Assembly: GCA_030549175.1 (NCBI GenBank)
Contig: JAUKUA010000001.1
Span: 6,758,001 to 6,822,000 of the forward strand
Length of the DNA: 64,000 bases
Source of the DNA: Lasiosphaeris hirsuta
Taxonomy: Eukaryota; Ascomycota; Sordariomycetes; Sordariales; Lasiosphaeriaceae
Reading direction: 5' to 3'
In this document: positions 42,353 through 53,401 of the stretch, piece by piece
Numbering within the stretch: position 1 is the first letter of the stretch
How the letters are laid out: the number at the start of each line of letters is the position of its first letter
Translations under genes and position numbers: made by a program
The notes under the pieces: model-generated
The model's input: only the letters and a program-made list of their open reading frames with translations
The model's database searches: none
What the model was told of the DNA's origin: nothing

Positions 42353-44330
42353 ATGGGCTCTTCAGCTGACATCATCACCCTCGATAACTTCGAGCATAAA
42401 ATGCCCCGATGGGATCCCACGAGTCCCTCCCATCTCTATGCTCTGGTGGACATGGGGAGGTGAGTTTACGCTTTTTGACAATTTCCCCCCGCTCCCTCCC
42501 CCTCCCCGTCCCCATAAGCCATCAAAAATAACATGTGTTCCCCCCTGAAGCAATGGCATCCGCTTCTCCATATCCGATCTCTCACCGCCACGCACCCGAT
42601 TGCTTAAATGCGTCTATCGGGAGCGCGCTGCCATTTCACTTTTCGACGCACTCAACAGCCAGTCTGACACGCAAGGCGGCCTCCCCCTGACCTTTCCCGT
42701 CGAGATTATCACATTAGTTTCGCAGACTTTGGCTCGGTACAGGTCTATTGCTATCGACGACTATGGCGTCCCTTCCAGCCAAGTCGCAGTCTTTGCCACG
42801 GAGGCCATGCGGCGCGCCCAGAACGCTGTTGCCATGCTTGAAGCTATCAGGGCAGAGGCCCCAGATTTAGTTGTGCACATCCTAGCACCAGAGGTTGAGA
42901 CGCTATTCGGCGCCGTAGGAGCTAGGTCCGGCTTCGTCGACGTCAGGGGTCTCCTCCTCGATCTTGGCGGCGGTAGTGTTCAGATGACGTACATGGACTC
43001 GTACAGCGCCCATGCTCGCAGTCGGGATGAACCCACCGTTGGCTATGAAATCGCTGCAGCGCTTGCCGGGCAGAGCCTGCCCTTTGGTGCTGCTCGACTA
43101 ATCAGGGTTCTTGAGGACGCCGATGCCGTGGTGCAGGCTGCCGAAATCTCGAAGCTGCAGAGTGGAATGAGTAATGCATTCGAAAAACTGCGCGCCAAAT
43201 TCCCATCTCTAGCGGAAACTGTTGCCGCAAGTCGGGAAGACGAGCAGTACAGGGGGGGCAGGAGGGAGGCGGGTATCGACATCTACCTTTGCGGTGGAGG
43301 GTTTCGTGGCTACGGCAGCATTCTCCAACATTCTGACTCTATTCAACCCTACCCGATTCCGGCAATAGGGTCGTACACCGTCTCGGGCAAGGCATTCGTC
43401 AAGACGAAAGAGATGATGAGGCTCAACATGAACTTTGATGGGAAGATATTCGGCATGTCTAAGCGCCGTCGTGCACAGTTTCCTGCCATTGTCACAGTTG
43501 TCGACGCACTCATCGCCGCCGTACCACGTATCCGCTCAGTCACCTTCTGTGCTGGTGGTAACCGCGAGGGTGCCTTGGTCATGAAGCTCCCACGGGAAAT
43601 TCGGGAGAGCAACCCACTGACATGCATCGAGGCTTCTGTACCGCCACCTCCTATCTTCGCGTCGGTTCCGAAGGCTGCTGGACCTCCAGTTATCCTGGAC
43701 ACTTTATGGTCTTCGCTTCCCGAGGAGTTTGATTTGCCCAGTGCAACCACCATATTTGGCCTGGGGCTTGGAATCCTATACACCAGTCAGATCTGGGCTC
43801 GTTCTGGAGAGGATGCCGATGCTAACGCATCTGCTGCCTTGCATGATGCAGTGACACGAAATTCGGGCTGTCCCGGGCTGACACACCTGGCACGCGCTGT
43901 GCTGGGACTCACCCTATGTGCACGATGGGGCTCGAATCTTGGACCCATTGACGAGCAGCTTCACGACGGCCTACGAGCCTTGGTCGATCGCGCTGACCCC
44001 GATGCGTCCTTTTGGACGGAATATATTGGCGCTGTGACAGCAGCATTTGCGATGGTTGTGAAGACTTGGCCGCGAACCAACGAGACCGTGGTAGACAATG
44101 TCAAGTGAGCTCTCTTGCCGTTTGGTTGCTCGAGCATATATGCTGACATAAAGAATAGGTTTCGGTGCGTTCTTGGGAATGGGAAAAGGCTCAAGGTCTT
44201 TCTCCACGTTTCTCTCAGCGAGAAGGCAGCCAAGGGCATTGTTGCCCAAGACTTGATCGATGTCTTCAAAGATGTGAATAAGCTAAGGGACGACAGGAAG
44301 GTTGTTGTCAGCCTCAGTCGGCTACCCTGA
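42353..44330 (+). CDS. RTG2: Rtg2-like Ppx/GppA phosphatase-family protein
   Basis: Three exons (42353-42459, 42551-44104, 44159-44330), introns of 91 and 54 nt, both phase 2; 610 residues. The first splice makes LVDMGSNGIRFSISDL, the N-terminal phosphate-binding loop of the actin-like Ppx/GppA fold; VFATEAMRRAQN and GLLLDLGGGSVQMTY supply the next conserved blocks. The C-terminal third is longer than in bacterial exopolyphosphatases and fits yeast Rtg2 (588 residues), the cytosolic activator of mitochondrial retrograde signalling that relieves Mks1 inhibition of Rtg1/Rtg3. In filamentous fungi the orthologue may have broader roles in nitrogen and acetate metabolism; that is not decided by sequence. 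The last exon ends DDRKVVVSLSRLP. Its 3' end faces the Zn2Cys6 gene across 435 bases. Confidence 0.92.
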
Positions 44331-44765
44331 GGAACGGAGTCGGCCCATCTTACAGGCGATTGGTTTTGTGGTTTTGGAGAAAAAGTCGACACTGGGGGCT
44401 GCAAACTTCTATCACACGATACTTCGCTGTCGGAAGAATGCCGATCAACGGCGTCTCATGATGTCTGAGGAGAGTCTTCTCGACTAAAATACATGGCCTG
44501 GTTTGGGACTGCCGAAACATCCCGATCAAGCCAATAAATAACCCGAGGCACCACGTGGACTACCGCCTGTTACTGCAACGTCTTGCAAACCAACGTAGGA
44601 ACCTGCTTCGATAAGCGCTTTTGAATGTACTCTCCACAAAGACGATGAAAACGCAAGGAGCGCGCTGCCCCCCTCCCAACAAGTCAGGTACGCCATCCTG
44701 GGACTCGTACAGAAACAACCTCTTACAAAATCCGGAATAAACAGAAAGAGACTACCGCGCCATGA
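44331..44765. other. Shared 3' region of two convergent genes
   Basis: 435 bases between the stop codons of the RTG2-like and Zn2Cys6 genes; no other feature seen. Confidence 0.45.
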
Positions 44766-46762
44766 TCACTTGCGTTTCCTTGCGAGTATTTTCTCTTCTT
44801 TTGCAACGATGTGGGCTTTGATTAACTCGTCGCCGGTGGACATCTGTTGAAAAGAAGCCTGTTGAAACCCGTGGTCTAAGGAAAGGTCAGCGAATCACTA
44901 CTGGGGCGGAAGGGCGAGGGTACGACATACAGAAATCCTTATGTGCTTCCCAAGCCAATTTGAAGGCCCCCTGCAAGGCGGCATCGTTCCTCAGGCCTCC
45001 CGGGCGCGGATCCTTGAGACTGTCTAGTATTTTTCTTGTGCGGAAAAGCTCCGAGTACACGACAACGACGCTGTGAAACAGCTGTGTTGTTGCTGTTCGG
45101 AATTGGTTCCGCTTGAGGTTCTCCGAGGCCCCTATCCAGTGAGTTAGTATGTGCCTTGCTTTTAGTGGGGATGCAGTTGGACTCACCGTCTATGAAGACC
45201 GGGGCAGGGTATCCTGGCTGATCAATGAGCATTTGGCTCAAGGATTGGCGATATATCAAGATGAGCTGCCACATGGACACCCATATGCTGATATTTAGCG
45301 CAGATTGGAGATATCGATGCTCCCCCTTGATGCCGAAGGGAGCCAAAAATCTATCAATGCCCTCAAGAACAGACTTCTCAAGCGACGAGATTGCATGCTC
45401 GGCGCGCCGGCGTAGGTGGTCTTGAATAGGTTGAAGAACGGGGCTGGAGGTGGCTACCATCCCGTGGGACGCGACTCGGATATAAAACTGTTTGCAACGC
45501 CAGACCTTCCACATACTCCTCATGTCCAGCAGCTTCTTCATCCAAGTTTGTTGATCCTTGGCAAACTTGGCGGATGCGTCGTCAGGCTTTCTGGCCTCGA
45601 GGTTGAGAGCTTTTTGCAGCCCGTCGTTTTGAACAAAAGCTAGGAGGAGATTTTCAATACAGGACTCGAAGGATTCATTCCTCTCGGCCCCCATTTGGCT
45701 TTTGGCCCAAAGAAGGATGTCATCTTCACTGGGGCTGGCTTCGGGTTCAATGCCCCAGGCTTCATGACCGCCGCTGGTGAAACGACACACCTTGAGCTCA
45801 AGGGGGGGGCCGATGGCAACCTCGGAAAGGAAGACAAAGATGGACCCGTGCTCTCCAGTGAACTGATCGCGACCCGTGGTCGGGTACGAATCCCAACACC
45901 ACCGTACTAAACGATTCGTCAGCGTTTATAAGGTAGGGCCCCAATGGTGGTCAGGGGGGAGGCATACTTGCGGAACCCCCAATGATCTCGCTCGGCGATC
46001 TACGCAAGCACATCTTTTGTGCATGGGCCTCTGCTGCCGATGTGGTCGCTAGAGGACCCTGCAATTTGCCGCACTCTTCTTTACATTTGGAACACACTCC
46101 GTCGGCGGTACACTGACAAGCAAGTTAGCACATGTGGCTGAGATGTTGGCTGGGTCCAGAAGCGCGCTTACCGCAACTCGCCTGATTCGGCAATGGAGGC
46201 ATGCGCCATTCTTCCGCACCTCGCTCGTCTTGTCAGAATCGGGCAGACATCGCGCGCGGGAGGGACGGGAAGAAGAGGTGTTCTCAGCGGGTGCTATAGT
46301 GGGCGCGATTGAGATGGTCTGTGACCGGGGGAGAGGTGTGTCGGGGATGCCGGGCCAGACCTGGATGGGGTGAAGATCCTGGGGGGCATAGTCTGGCATG
46401 GGGGTGTCCTTGTCGGCCTCGTGATTATTACCAGCCGAGGACGGGGTGGTGAGGGCGGACGAGGGGCTCTTTGCCGAGCCGGTTTCTGAGAAGACGTCTG
46501 ACATGGTGGTTTCCTCGGTTGTGACGGCTTCATACAGGGGCCAGTCAAAATAGATCTCGGAGGGGTCAGAACTATCTTGGGGGGACCCGGGGTGCTCGGG
46601 GTTTTCTCTGGAGCGAGAATCATGACCAGGCAGGTTTAGGGGGAATGCATTTGGGGTACTGCTCCCAGTGCGTTCGTAAAAAGTGGTGCTTCCGGTGACG
46701 AGGGGGTCGCGACGAGACATGATGGCCGTGGTTGGTTCGGTCTGACGCAGGAGGCCAGCCAT
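44766..46762 (-). CDS. Zn2Cys6 transcription factor with mid-protein zinc cluster
   Basis: Five exons (46762-46172, 46112-45968, 45906-45187, 45131-44931, 44875-44766), introns of 55-61 nt, all phases consistent; 588 residues. The last exon, 110 nt, completes DFYHGFQQASFQQMSTGDELI and ends in KEEKILARKRK. The zinc cluster is at residues 188-232 and is split by intron 1: CLHCRIRRVA | CTADGVCSKC, giving Cys188, 191, 198, 204, 207, with Cys232 (or the closer Cys211) as sixth ligand. A basic RIRR follows the second Cys, as in DNA-binding zinc clusters. Upstream 185 residues are acidic and Ser/Pro-rich; downstream is a mostly helical region (ILLWAKSQMG, SLEKSVLEGIDRFLAPFGI, LNISIWVSMWQLILIYRQ), the usual regulatory domain. 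The regulated pathway cannot be read from the sequence. A second in-frame ATG is at 46720. Confidence 0.88.
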
Positions 46763-48357
46763 CTATTGCTTCTTGGGTTCCGATGTACCCAGGGCTGCGT
46801 AAGGAGTAACAGACAAGCAGCAAAGGGCAGTCCAGCGAGTACGGGTTCAGACAAAAGACAGAACGAGGCGTCTAAGACAGCAAAGGCTGCTCGCGGGTAG
46901 GCACCGTCACCGAGATCTCTAATGATGCTTTGGAGTGTGCTACTCGAGTGGAAGTGAAGGTTTTCAGGCGGCCGGATTGAGGGCTTCATGGCTAGTTTTC
47001 TGTGTGTCTTGCCGGCACCACCTGTTGAGCCTCTCTCTTACACACAAGGCGAGGCAGTCATGGAGGCTTGGCCCCATTCCCTTTCTCGGTGGTAACTAGG
47101 GGTATGATTGGCCAATCCAGAAACCGGGACACGGGTCTGAACCAATCAGGCACACTTACTTTCACCGAGAAATCGAGATTTCCATCACCCTGGTGTGGAA
47201 GCTAGAGACAAGGGGGTCCCGCGGAGCGCTGTGCATCGAAGTGCGCATGCACGTCGGACAGCATCCGGATCGGCGGTGCTGGCGCTGGTCTGCTCGGATG
47301 AGCGATGGCAGATAGAGTCAGACACATGGCTTCTGGCTGTTTCATTGCTCCTTTGCTCATCCGCGTAAGCGAATCGCGAAGCGGACGGGGATGGATGCGC
47401 ACCACCGGGTTGTGTTGCGGTCCGCGCACTTCCTCTTTGCCTTCTTTCCGTTTTCTCGCATCTCATCTCGTCTGGGGCCATCTCGCTGACGCGGATCCAG
47501 CGCCATGGAAGCCCTCGCTCCGAGTGCCAGTCACACGCACGGCCACGGCCGGCACTCGTACATACTCTGAGGACTGCGCTGCATCTTCTTCTGTGGGCGC
47601 CCACAAGGCTGGGCCTGCGGGGGGGGATGTGGCACTCTTGGCCTTCCGTTGGTGTCCTTGCAGCATGCCTGCATGATGCGGCAGCGCAACGCTCGGCGCA
47701 AAAGGGCACCTTTGGGACCTGCTCATGGCACGATCTGGCGCAACCTTTTGCTCACCACAGGTCCCAAGAGGAGTCTGCCCAAGGCCATGATTGGGCTCGC
47801 AATGGGGGCGGACCGTCTGGCTGACCCGCGGGCTGTTTCTCTTGTGTCTGCAGTTCTACGTGTTGCGCGCTGTGTCGTGCGGCCTTCGAAGAGGACCTCT
47901 GTAGCTCTGGATAGTGGTGTAGACGGCTATGTACGTCTGGTAGCGGTGTTGGGATACCAACTGCCAACTCAACCCCTCCACCAGGTACATACCAACACCT
48001 CACGCCTCACTCTCACACACACGCGCACGCACAATTATACCCGCGGACGGCCGGACGGCAGCCAGAGAGGGCCGCGAAAAAGGGGGGAGTTGGGGCCAAG
48101 TGCGTGAGACGGGTAAGATAGCAAGGATGGCGCACGCAGATACGCGCCCGCGGTTGCGCGAGCGTGAGGAGTCCAAGACTCGACGGAGAATTGCGCCGGC
48201 AGCCCATGAGGCAGAACAGAGCGCAACAGCGAGCGCAACACGCTGCGCGCGCAAAGCCGACGGTTCATCGGTCCCAGGGCGCAAAGATCGCGCGCGTCGA
48301 GGCGCGATACCACCTTGGCCCTACCGCCATGGCACCGCCACGCCTTATGCCACCTCA

Positions 48358-48373
48358 CCCCCCCCCCCCCCCC
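48358..48373. repeat. Poly-C tract (16 C)
   Basis: Sixteen uninterrupted C. Confidence 0.9.
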
Positions 48374-48559
48374 GCGACACGACGCGCCCATCGAGGAGAC
48401 ATGGCGAGATGAGATGCGGTGTGGGCGATCGGCCCTGGACATTACTAAGAGCGAAAGAAACGGTGTGTGTGTTGTGTTGGGTGTGGGGAAAGGGAAAGGG
48501 GCTTGTTGCCAGCGCTCTTTCGGGGTGGTTGTACAAGACTTGTGGGGGAGTCACACACT

Positions 48560-48582
48560 CACACACACACACACACACACAC
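48560..48582. repeat. CA dinucleotide microsatellite
   Basis: Eleven and a half uninterrupted CA units, with further CACA just upstream. Confidence 0.9.
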
Positions 48583-49291
48583 GCCTCCATCCCATGTCCG
48601 CAACGGGGAAGAAGAGCATGGGGTTTTGCGCAAACCCAACCCAATGCGCAAAAGACCGGGTAGATTTTGATTTCTTTCAGCTGCGCGAGCTTTTGCTCGA
48701 CTAAAGTCCCGATCGCCTTGTTGACGAAAGACGCGTCAGCAAAATGGCCATGATTTTTTTCTTTTCTTCTTTCGTAATATTACTCTTTTTTCGTCTCGTC
48801 TCACACCCCTTCGCAAAGGTGTTGAGTGCCAACGAGGCAAACGTTTGCGCAAAGGTGCCCCTACAGTGGACGGTGGGGTCGGAACGGGATTCTACCTGGG
48901 TCCAAATGTATGATACAGATTGGCTGGCGGCCATTTTGGGTACGCCTAGGTCCTCTACCTTACCTTCTTTTATATGTGGGACCTATAAAACATCAACTTT
49001 TACAACATCCCTAATCAGCCTGCTAGCACGCGATAGGTCGAGCCAAGATGAATTGCCAACCTCAACAAAAGGGGACGCCGTTAGGCAAAATTTACATTTG
49101 CTCGCTTGTATCACTCGTATCACTCACGCACCCCCTTCATTTCAGACTTCTCAAACCTGGCATCTGCATGGGGCCCGGATCTTGTTGTAGTGCGCCCAGC
49201 GAGAAATCGACCAAAAAATAAACAAGAAAAGAGAAGAAATTGAGAGAAGCTCCCATTCCACCAAATAGACCATGTCCGACGGAGATACCGT

Positions 49292-49363
49292 CGATCCCAC
49301 CAGGTCTCGAACCTGGAACCTCCTGATTCGTAGTCAGACGCTCTACCATTGAGCCAGCGGACG
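49292..49363 (-). tRNA. tRNA-Arg (anticodon ACG), atypical acceptor stem
   Basis: On the minus strand: D arm GCTC-AATGGTA-GAGC, anticodon stem TCTGA/TCAGG closing the loop CTACGAA (anticodon ACG, reads CGU), and a perfect T arm CCAGG-TTCGAGA-CCTGG. The 72-nt layout has normal spacing and no intron. The acceptor stem is weak: CGTCCGC against TGGGATC pairs only in its four middle positions, whereas the 3' strand would fit GATCCCA. It could be a tRNA with a damaged 5' end or a pseudogene. The internal A and B boxes of the RNA polymerase III promoter are intact. Confidence 0.7.
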
Positions 49364-50084
49364 TCGTTTGTTGCTTGAAGGTGTTTCCACTCTTGCAGCC
49401 TTCCTTTGTCCGCGGGACTCTTCGTCAGGGTTGTTGCCCGGCTTCGACCAGTAAGTCGCGGCCAGGTCCCATCATTTCACATCAGCAGCTCTGAACCTTC
49501 GTATGTGGCACTTCAAATATCTGTCCGGAAAATAATATGCCTAGGCAGATTTCCACCATCTACCAAATTCGGGACTGTCGTAGGTTACCCCCCCCCCCAT
49601 TTTGTCTAGACCTATCTATGCAAACACTCCCCATTCTTCAGGACTTCGGCGCAACCTGTGTAGCCTTATGGCCATCAATACCAGAGCGGGCAAACATCTC
49701 TTCCGATCGCAAGCGATACTCGAGAAGACTACCATGCTCCCATCGACCTCGGCAAGAATAGGAAAAATCTGAATATGCACCCAATCTAGCAACACACACC
49801 ACAGATGCACATGTGGTACCCAACGTCGTTACCAAGCCATGCAACCCTCGAAACAGAAAAATGCGACCTGGGCTTGCCTTTCCTGCCTTCTCTCCACACC
49901 CGACTCCAACAAAGACCGCTGTTTGCAAACCGATGACTAGAAAGAAGAAAAATTACAGACAGGGTATCGTATCATCTATATCCATCCAACCTAAGAACTA
50001 AGTTAGATGGCAGACGCAGATTGTCTCAACTGTAAAAACTAACGCTGCTCCCAACATGCCCGCAAGCAGTGCTCAATAATCCCA
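49364..50084. other. Intergenic region between tRNA-Arg and the large unknown gene
   Basis: Contains an 11-C run at 49588-49598 and the 3' flank of the gene that ends at 50085. No gene is seen. Confidence 0.45.
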
Positions 50085-53000
50085 TCAGAAGAACGACTTC
50101 TTCTTGACCTTCTTCTCCTTCTCCATCCCCTTGAGGATATCGTCAAACGTACTCCCCTCCCCGAACAAAGGGCTCGGCGCATGGCCCTGGCCCGGCGGAC
50201 TCGCGCGGCGTGGTGGACCATGCTCCGGCCTGAGGTTTGTGACCGACACACTTCGCTGACCGAGCTGGTATATCGGCGGTATCCCGGAATTGCTACTCCC
50301 GGGCCTTGATCCGCCCACACTGACGATCCTCGACCCGCGGTCCCCGGGGACACCACCCAACTCGGGAAACGAGAGTGGTTCTAGCCCCATCGACATGCTT
50401 GAGTGGTACCTGTGCCCCCTGCGCATGCCCGTAGGCGACGTGTTGCGGGGCATCAACAGAGGCGAGCCGGGGGCCGAGCCTACGGGTGACCCTCCCGGCC
50501 CCAAAAGGGGGTTCGACATGGGGTCTAAATCCTGGAACACGGCCCGGGGCGGCTCGAGAGGGGATGGGCCGATCTCGCGGATCGGGGGCGGGGGTGGACC
50601 GTTGAAAGACCCCGACCCGGTCACCAATCCGGAAGCGAGGGCAGGGCCGGACTGAGACGGTGTAACCAAGCGCTGCTCTTGCCATTCCTTAGCAGCAAGC
50701 CAGCAGTGGCTACGCATGTAGATGCCCTCGACGCTGAACATGATCACGTCGGCCGACAGCTCGACGATACCCTGACCGGCTGTCTGATACCACATCTTGC
50801 GCACTTCACCCGCATCCTCTATCCACGGGGCGTTGCCCTGTGGTGCCTGGCAGAGGAAGTACTCGACGCCCTCAGTATAATTAAGACCGGGTGCGTCCAC
50901 GACGAGCATGGGAAGCGACTGAATAACAGCATGGAGGAAAAGCCAGTAGCCGATACGCTGGTCAGCCATATCCTGAGGGTGCACACTTTTCGCTTCCTTG
51001 AGTTCGAATTCCTTAAAAGCATTGAGGAAAGGCGTCTGAAGTGAGTCAGTGTCGATGTTGTGAGACTTGATGAAAAGAAGCAGAAGCTCATTGGACTGTA
51101 AAGTCTTGTCGAGTTTGGCTTGCTTCTTGGCTGACCACTGATTGTAGTTCCCGTGGATCGCCGTCATGCTCGGGAGCTTAGGAATGTCGTATGGAATTGG
51201 AGGAAGGACCGGCGGCGAGGAATGATCGAACTCGCTCAGCATCTTGCGCAATGCAGTTATCGAGGGATTGGCACCATCGGCATCCTCAAACAGCTGGTCA
51301 ATGGCCCGGGGTGTCATAGATTCTCGATCGACCAAGAGGTCATAGAGCGCGCAAAGATCCGAGTAGAGCATTTTGAGGCACAAGCGGTTGAGCCCGCTCC
51401 GTGAGAAATGATTCTTCTTGCTCTTAGCCTTAGGTGGCCAGTTGCCAAACTTGTCCTTGTAGTATCCAAGGACGAAGTTCCTCATCTTGGCGAATGAGTT
51501 CCTCCATTCCTTGAACTTAACGTTCCGGTATTCCTCTCTTGAAGTTGAACTAGCGACGCCCGCAAAGAGCGACGGGAACTCGAAGGTTTCGAGCCGAAGA
51601 TGGACGTTCGATTCGCGATTGATCAGATCGAGGTGAGCACGTTCCAGCCGGTTCCGCGTGCTCAGTGAGATGCTTCTGAATAGGGGCGAATTCAGGCTGC
51701 GAAGGTCGTCGTATTTGCCCACAGCATGAGCAAACGCTTCGTTGTAGAGGTTCCATGATTTCATTTGCTCCGCCAGGACGAGAGCCTCAATCGTCTTCGT
51801 CCGACTAGCCCGAACATCCCCGATCCCAAACTGATCGATGAAAAGGTCGAACGCTGCATCAACATCCTCGCCAAAGGAGGACCCATCGTAGCTGCTGAAT
51901 CCAAACTGACGAAGGAGTGATGATATATTGAGAAGGGCTGCGAATACCGTGGGGTTTCCCGTAGTTCCTACTAACGGCTGGCTTGTCAGGAACGCAAACA
52001 GATTCCGAGCAGCCACAAGACTTTCAACGTCGGTATTCGCTAGTGGAAGGTATAGACACGCTTTCCCCGAGCTTGCCCGCATTGAGCTAGGGGGTAGCCA
52101 TTGGGGCCTCGTGGCGTCGTCGGGGGTGAGAAGATGACCAGGTCGGGAGTTAGGGGAGAAGCCCTCCGAGGTTAAAAGTTCGCTCAGAATCAGCGATGAT
52201 CCGACAACATGGTCGGCCACTCTGAAAGACGGCCCAAGACCACTCGGTTTCGGGTGTAAATAGACGCATACATTCCCGGGCTGGTTCCACAGCTCTGGCA
52301 CCTATTAACTGTGAGCAGACGTGTGACGGCTACACAAACACGACCAAATACCTTTTCACCATCGACCAAAGCAGCGGTGTTATAATCTGCCAGGTTGTCT
52401 GGCGACATAATCCAGGCCCCCGTGCCGATACCTGCTTCAAAGCCTCCCGAGTTCGACCTTGATCGGCCGTGCAGCCAGCTTTTTCTCAACTTCTTTTCGC
52501 CATTATGCGGGGGGCTGGTGCTGCCATCACTCGAGGTTTTAGAGTTAGATCTCACATGGACAGGGTTCGGGACAATCCGAGGAACATCAGCAGAGGGTTG
52601 GCGGTCTCTCGAGGGCTGAGCCGAGCTGCTACGACCCCGGGACGCGGGAGAAGCGTGCTTGGGCCGTAGTCGGTTTGACTGTAGCTTTGCGCCTTCTGGC
52701 GTCCGCAAAGATGATACGCTTCTTCTCCGCTCCCGACCACTCCTTTTTGAAGGCGGAGAAGCGTGTGTTGCAGTGACGGTTGGCACGTCCTTCCGGGGAG
52801 GTGGCGGGGGCAACGTCTGCGAATGCGGATGTTGGGGAACCTTCTGCACCTTCTTCAACATCATGGTGGGCAGAGACAGCTTGCGGGTGTATTGCTCGGG
52901 GAGACTCTTTGGTGGAGGCGGAGGGGGTTGCTCGTCGAGCACTGGCGGGGCGGTCGAAGGTATTATACCTAGGCCGACAGGAGACGAGCTACCGGTTAGA

Positions 53001-53401
53001 GCGTATGCTGGCTGCCGGTAGGTTTCGGGGGACGGGAGAGGCGGCACCGGCTTGCGGTGGAGTGACTGGGACAAGACGGTGTCTGTTGGAGAAGGATATG
53101 TAAGTATGGGGAAGAACTTGAAAGATGTCAACACGTCCAGTCGAGACTTCCGCCGTTCTATCTTGGAATCCGCCGCGGATTCCATATTGGCGTCCCAATG
53201 CTTCGCCTCGTGCATGCAGGGTGGCGGTGGTGACACTGGGCTGTCGTTATCCGTGTCGGCGCCGCTCGAGCTCGATGGCGCGTCTGCCCGACTCGTAGGG
53301 CCTGGCGCTGAAGGGCCCATTTCGCTGTGTGGACCAAACGAGGGAAACCGCAAAGTGAGGGCGCTCTTCCGATGCCCGAGAGATAACTTACTCGACGCCA
53401 T
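50085..53401 (-). CDS. Large fungal protein, DUF8004-like
   Basis: Two exons (53401-52352, 52301-50085), 50-nt GTATTT...ATAG intron, phase 0 (DNGEK-type end VDGEK joined to VPELWNQ); 1088 residues. Residues 1-300 are Pro/Ser/Arg-rich with polyproline runs (PPPPPP twice), probably disordered. About 315-830 is a folded region with conserved-looking blocks: AGIGTGAWIMSPDNLADYN, ELWNQPGNVCVYLHP, ACLYLPLANTDVESLVAARN, GYYKDKFGNWPPKAKSKK, then YWLFLHAVIQSLPMLVVDAP and TEGVEYFLCQAPQGNAPW. I associate this arrangement with the fungal family called DUF8004, from memory. The last 230 residues are again Pro/Gly/Ser-rich, ending in a basic EKEKKVKKKSFF. No membrane segment is seen and no function is known to me. 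Confidence 0.87.

Larger units (their letters stand above)
46763..49291. other. 2.5-kb gene-free region with simple repeats
   Basis: The left part is the promoter and leader of the Zn2Cys6 gene. Beyond 47.0 kb the sequence is GC-rich and low in complexity, with a poly-C run and a CA array listed separately. No coding frame is supported. Confidence 0.45.
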
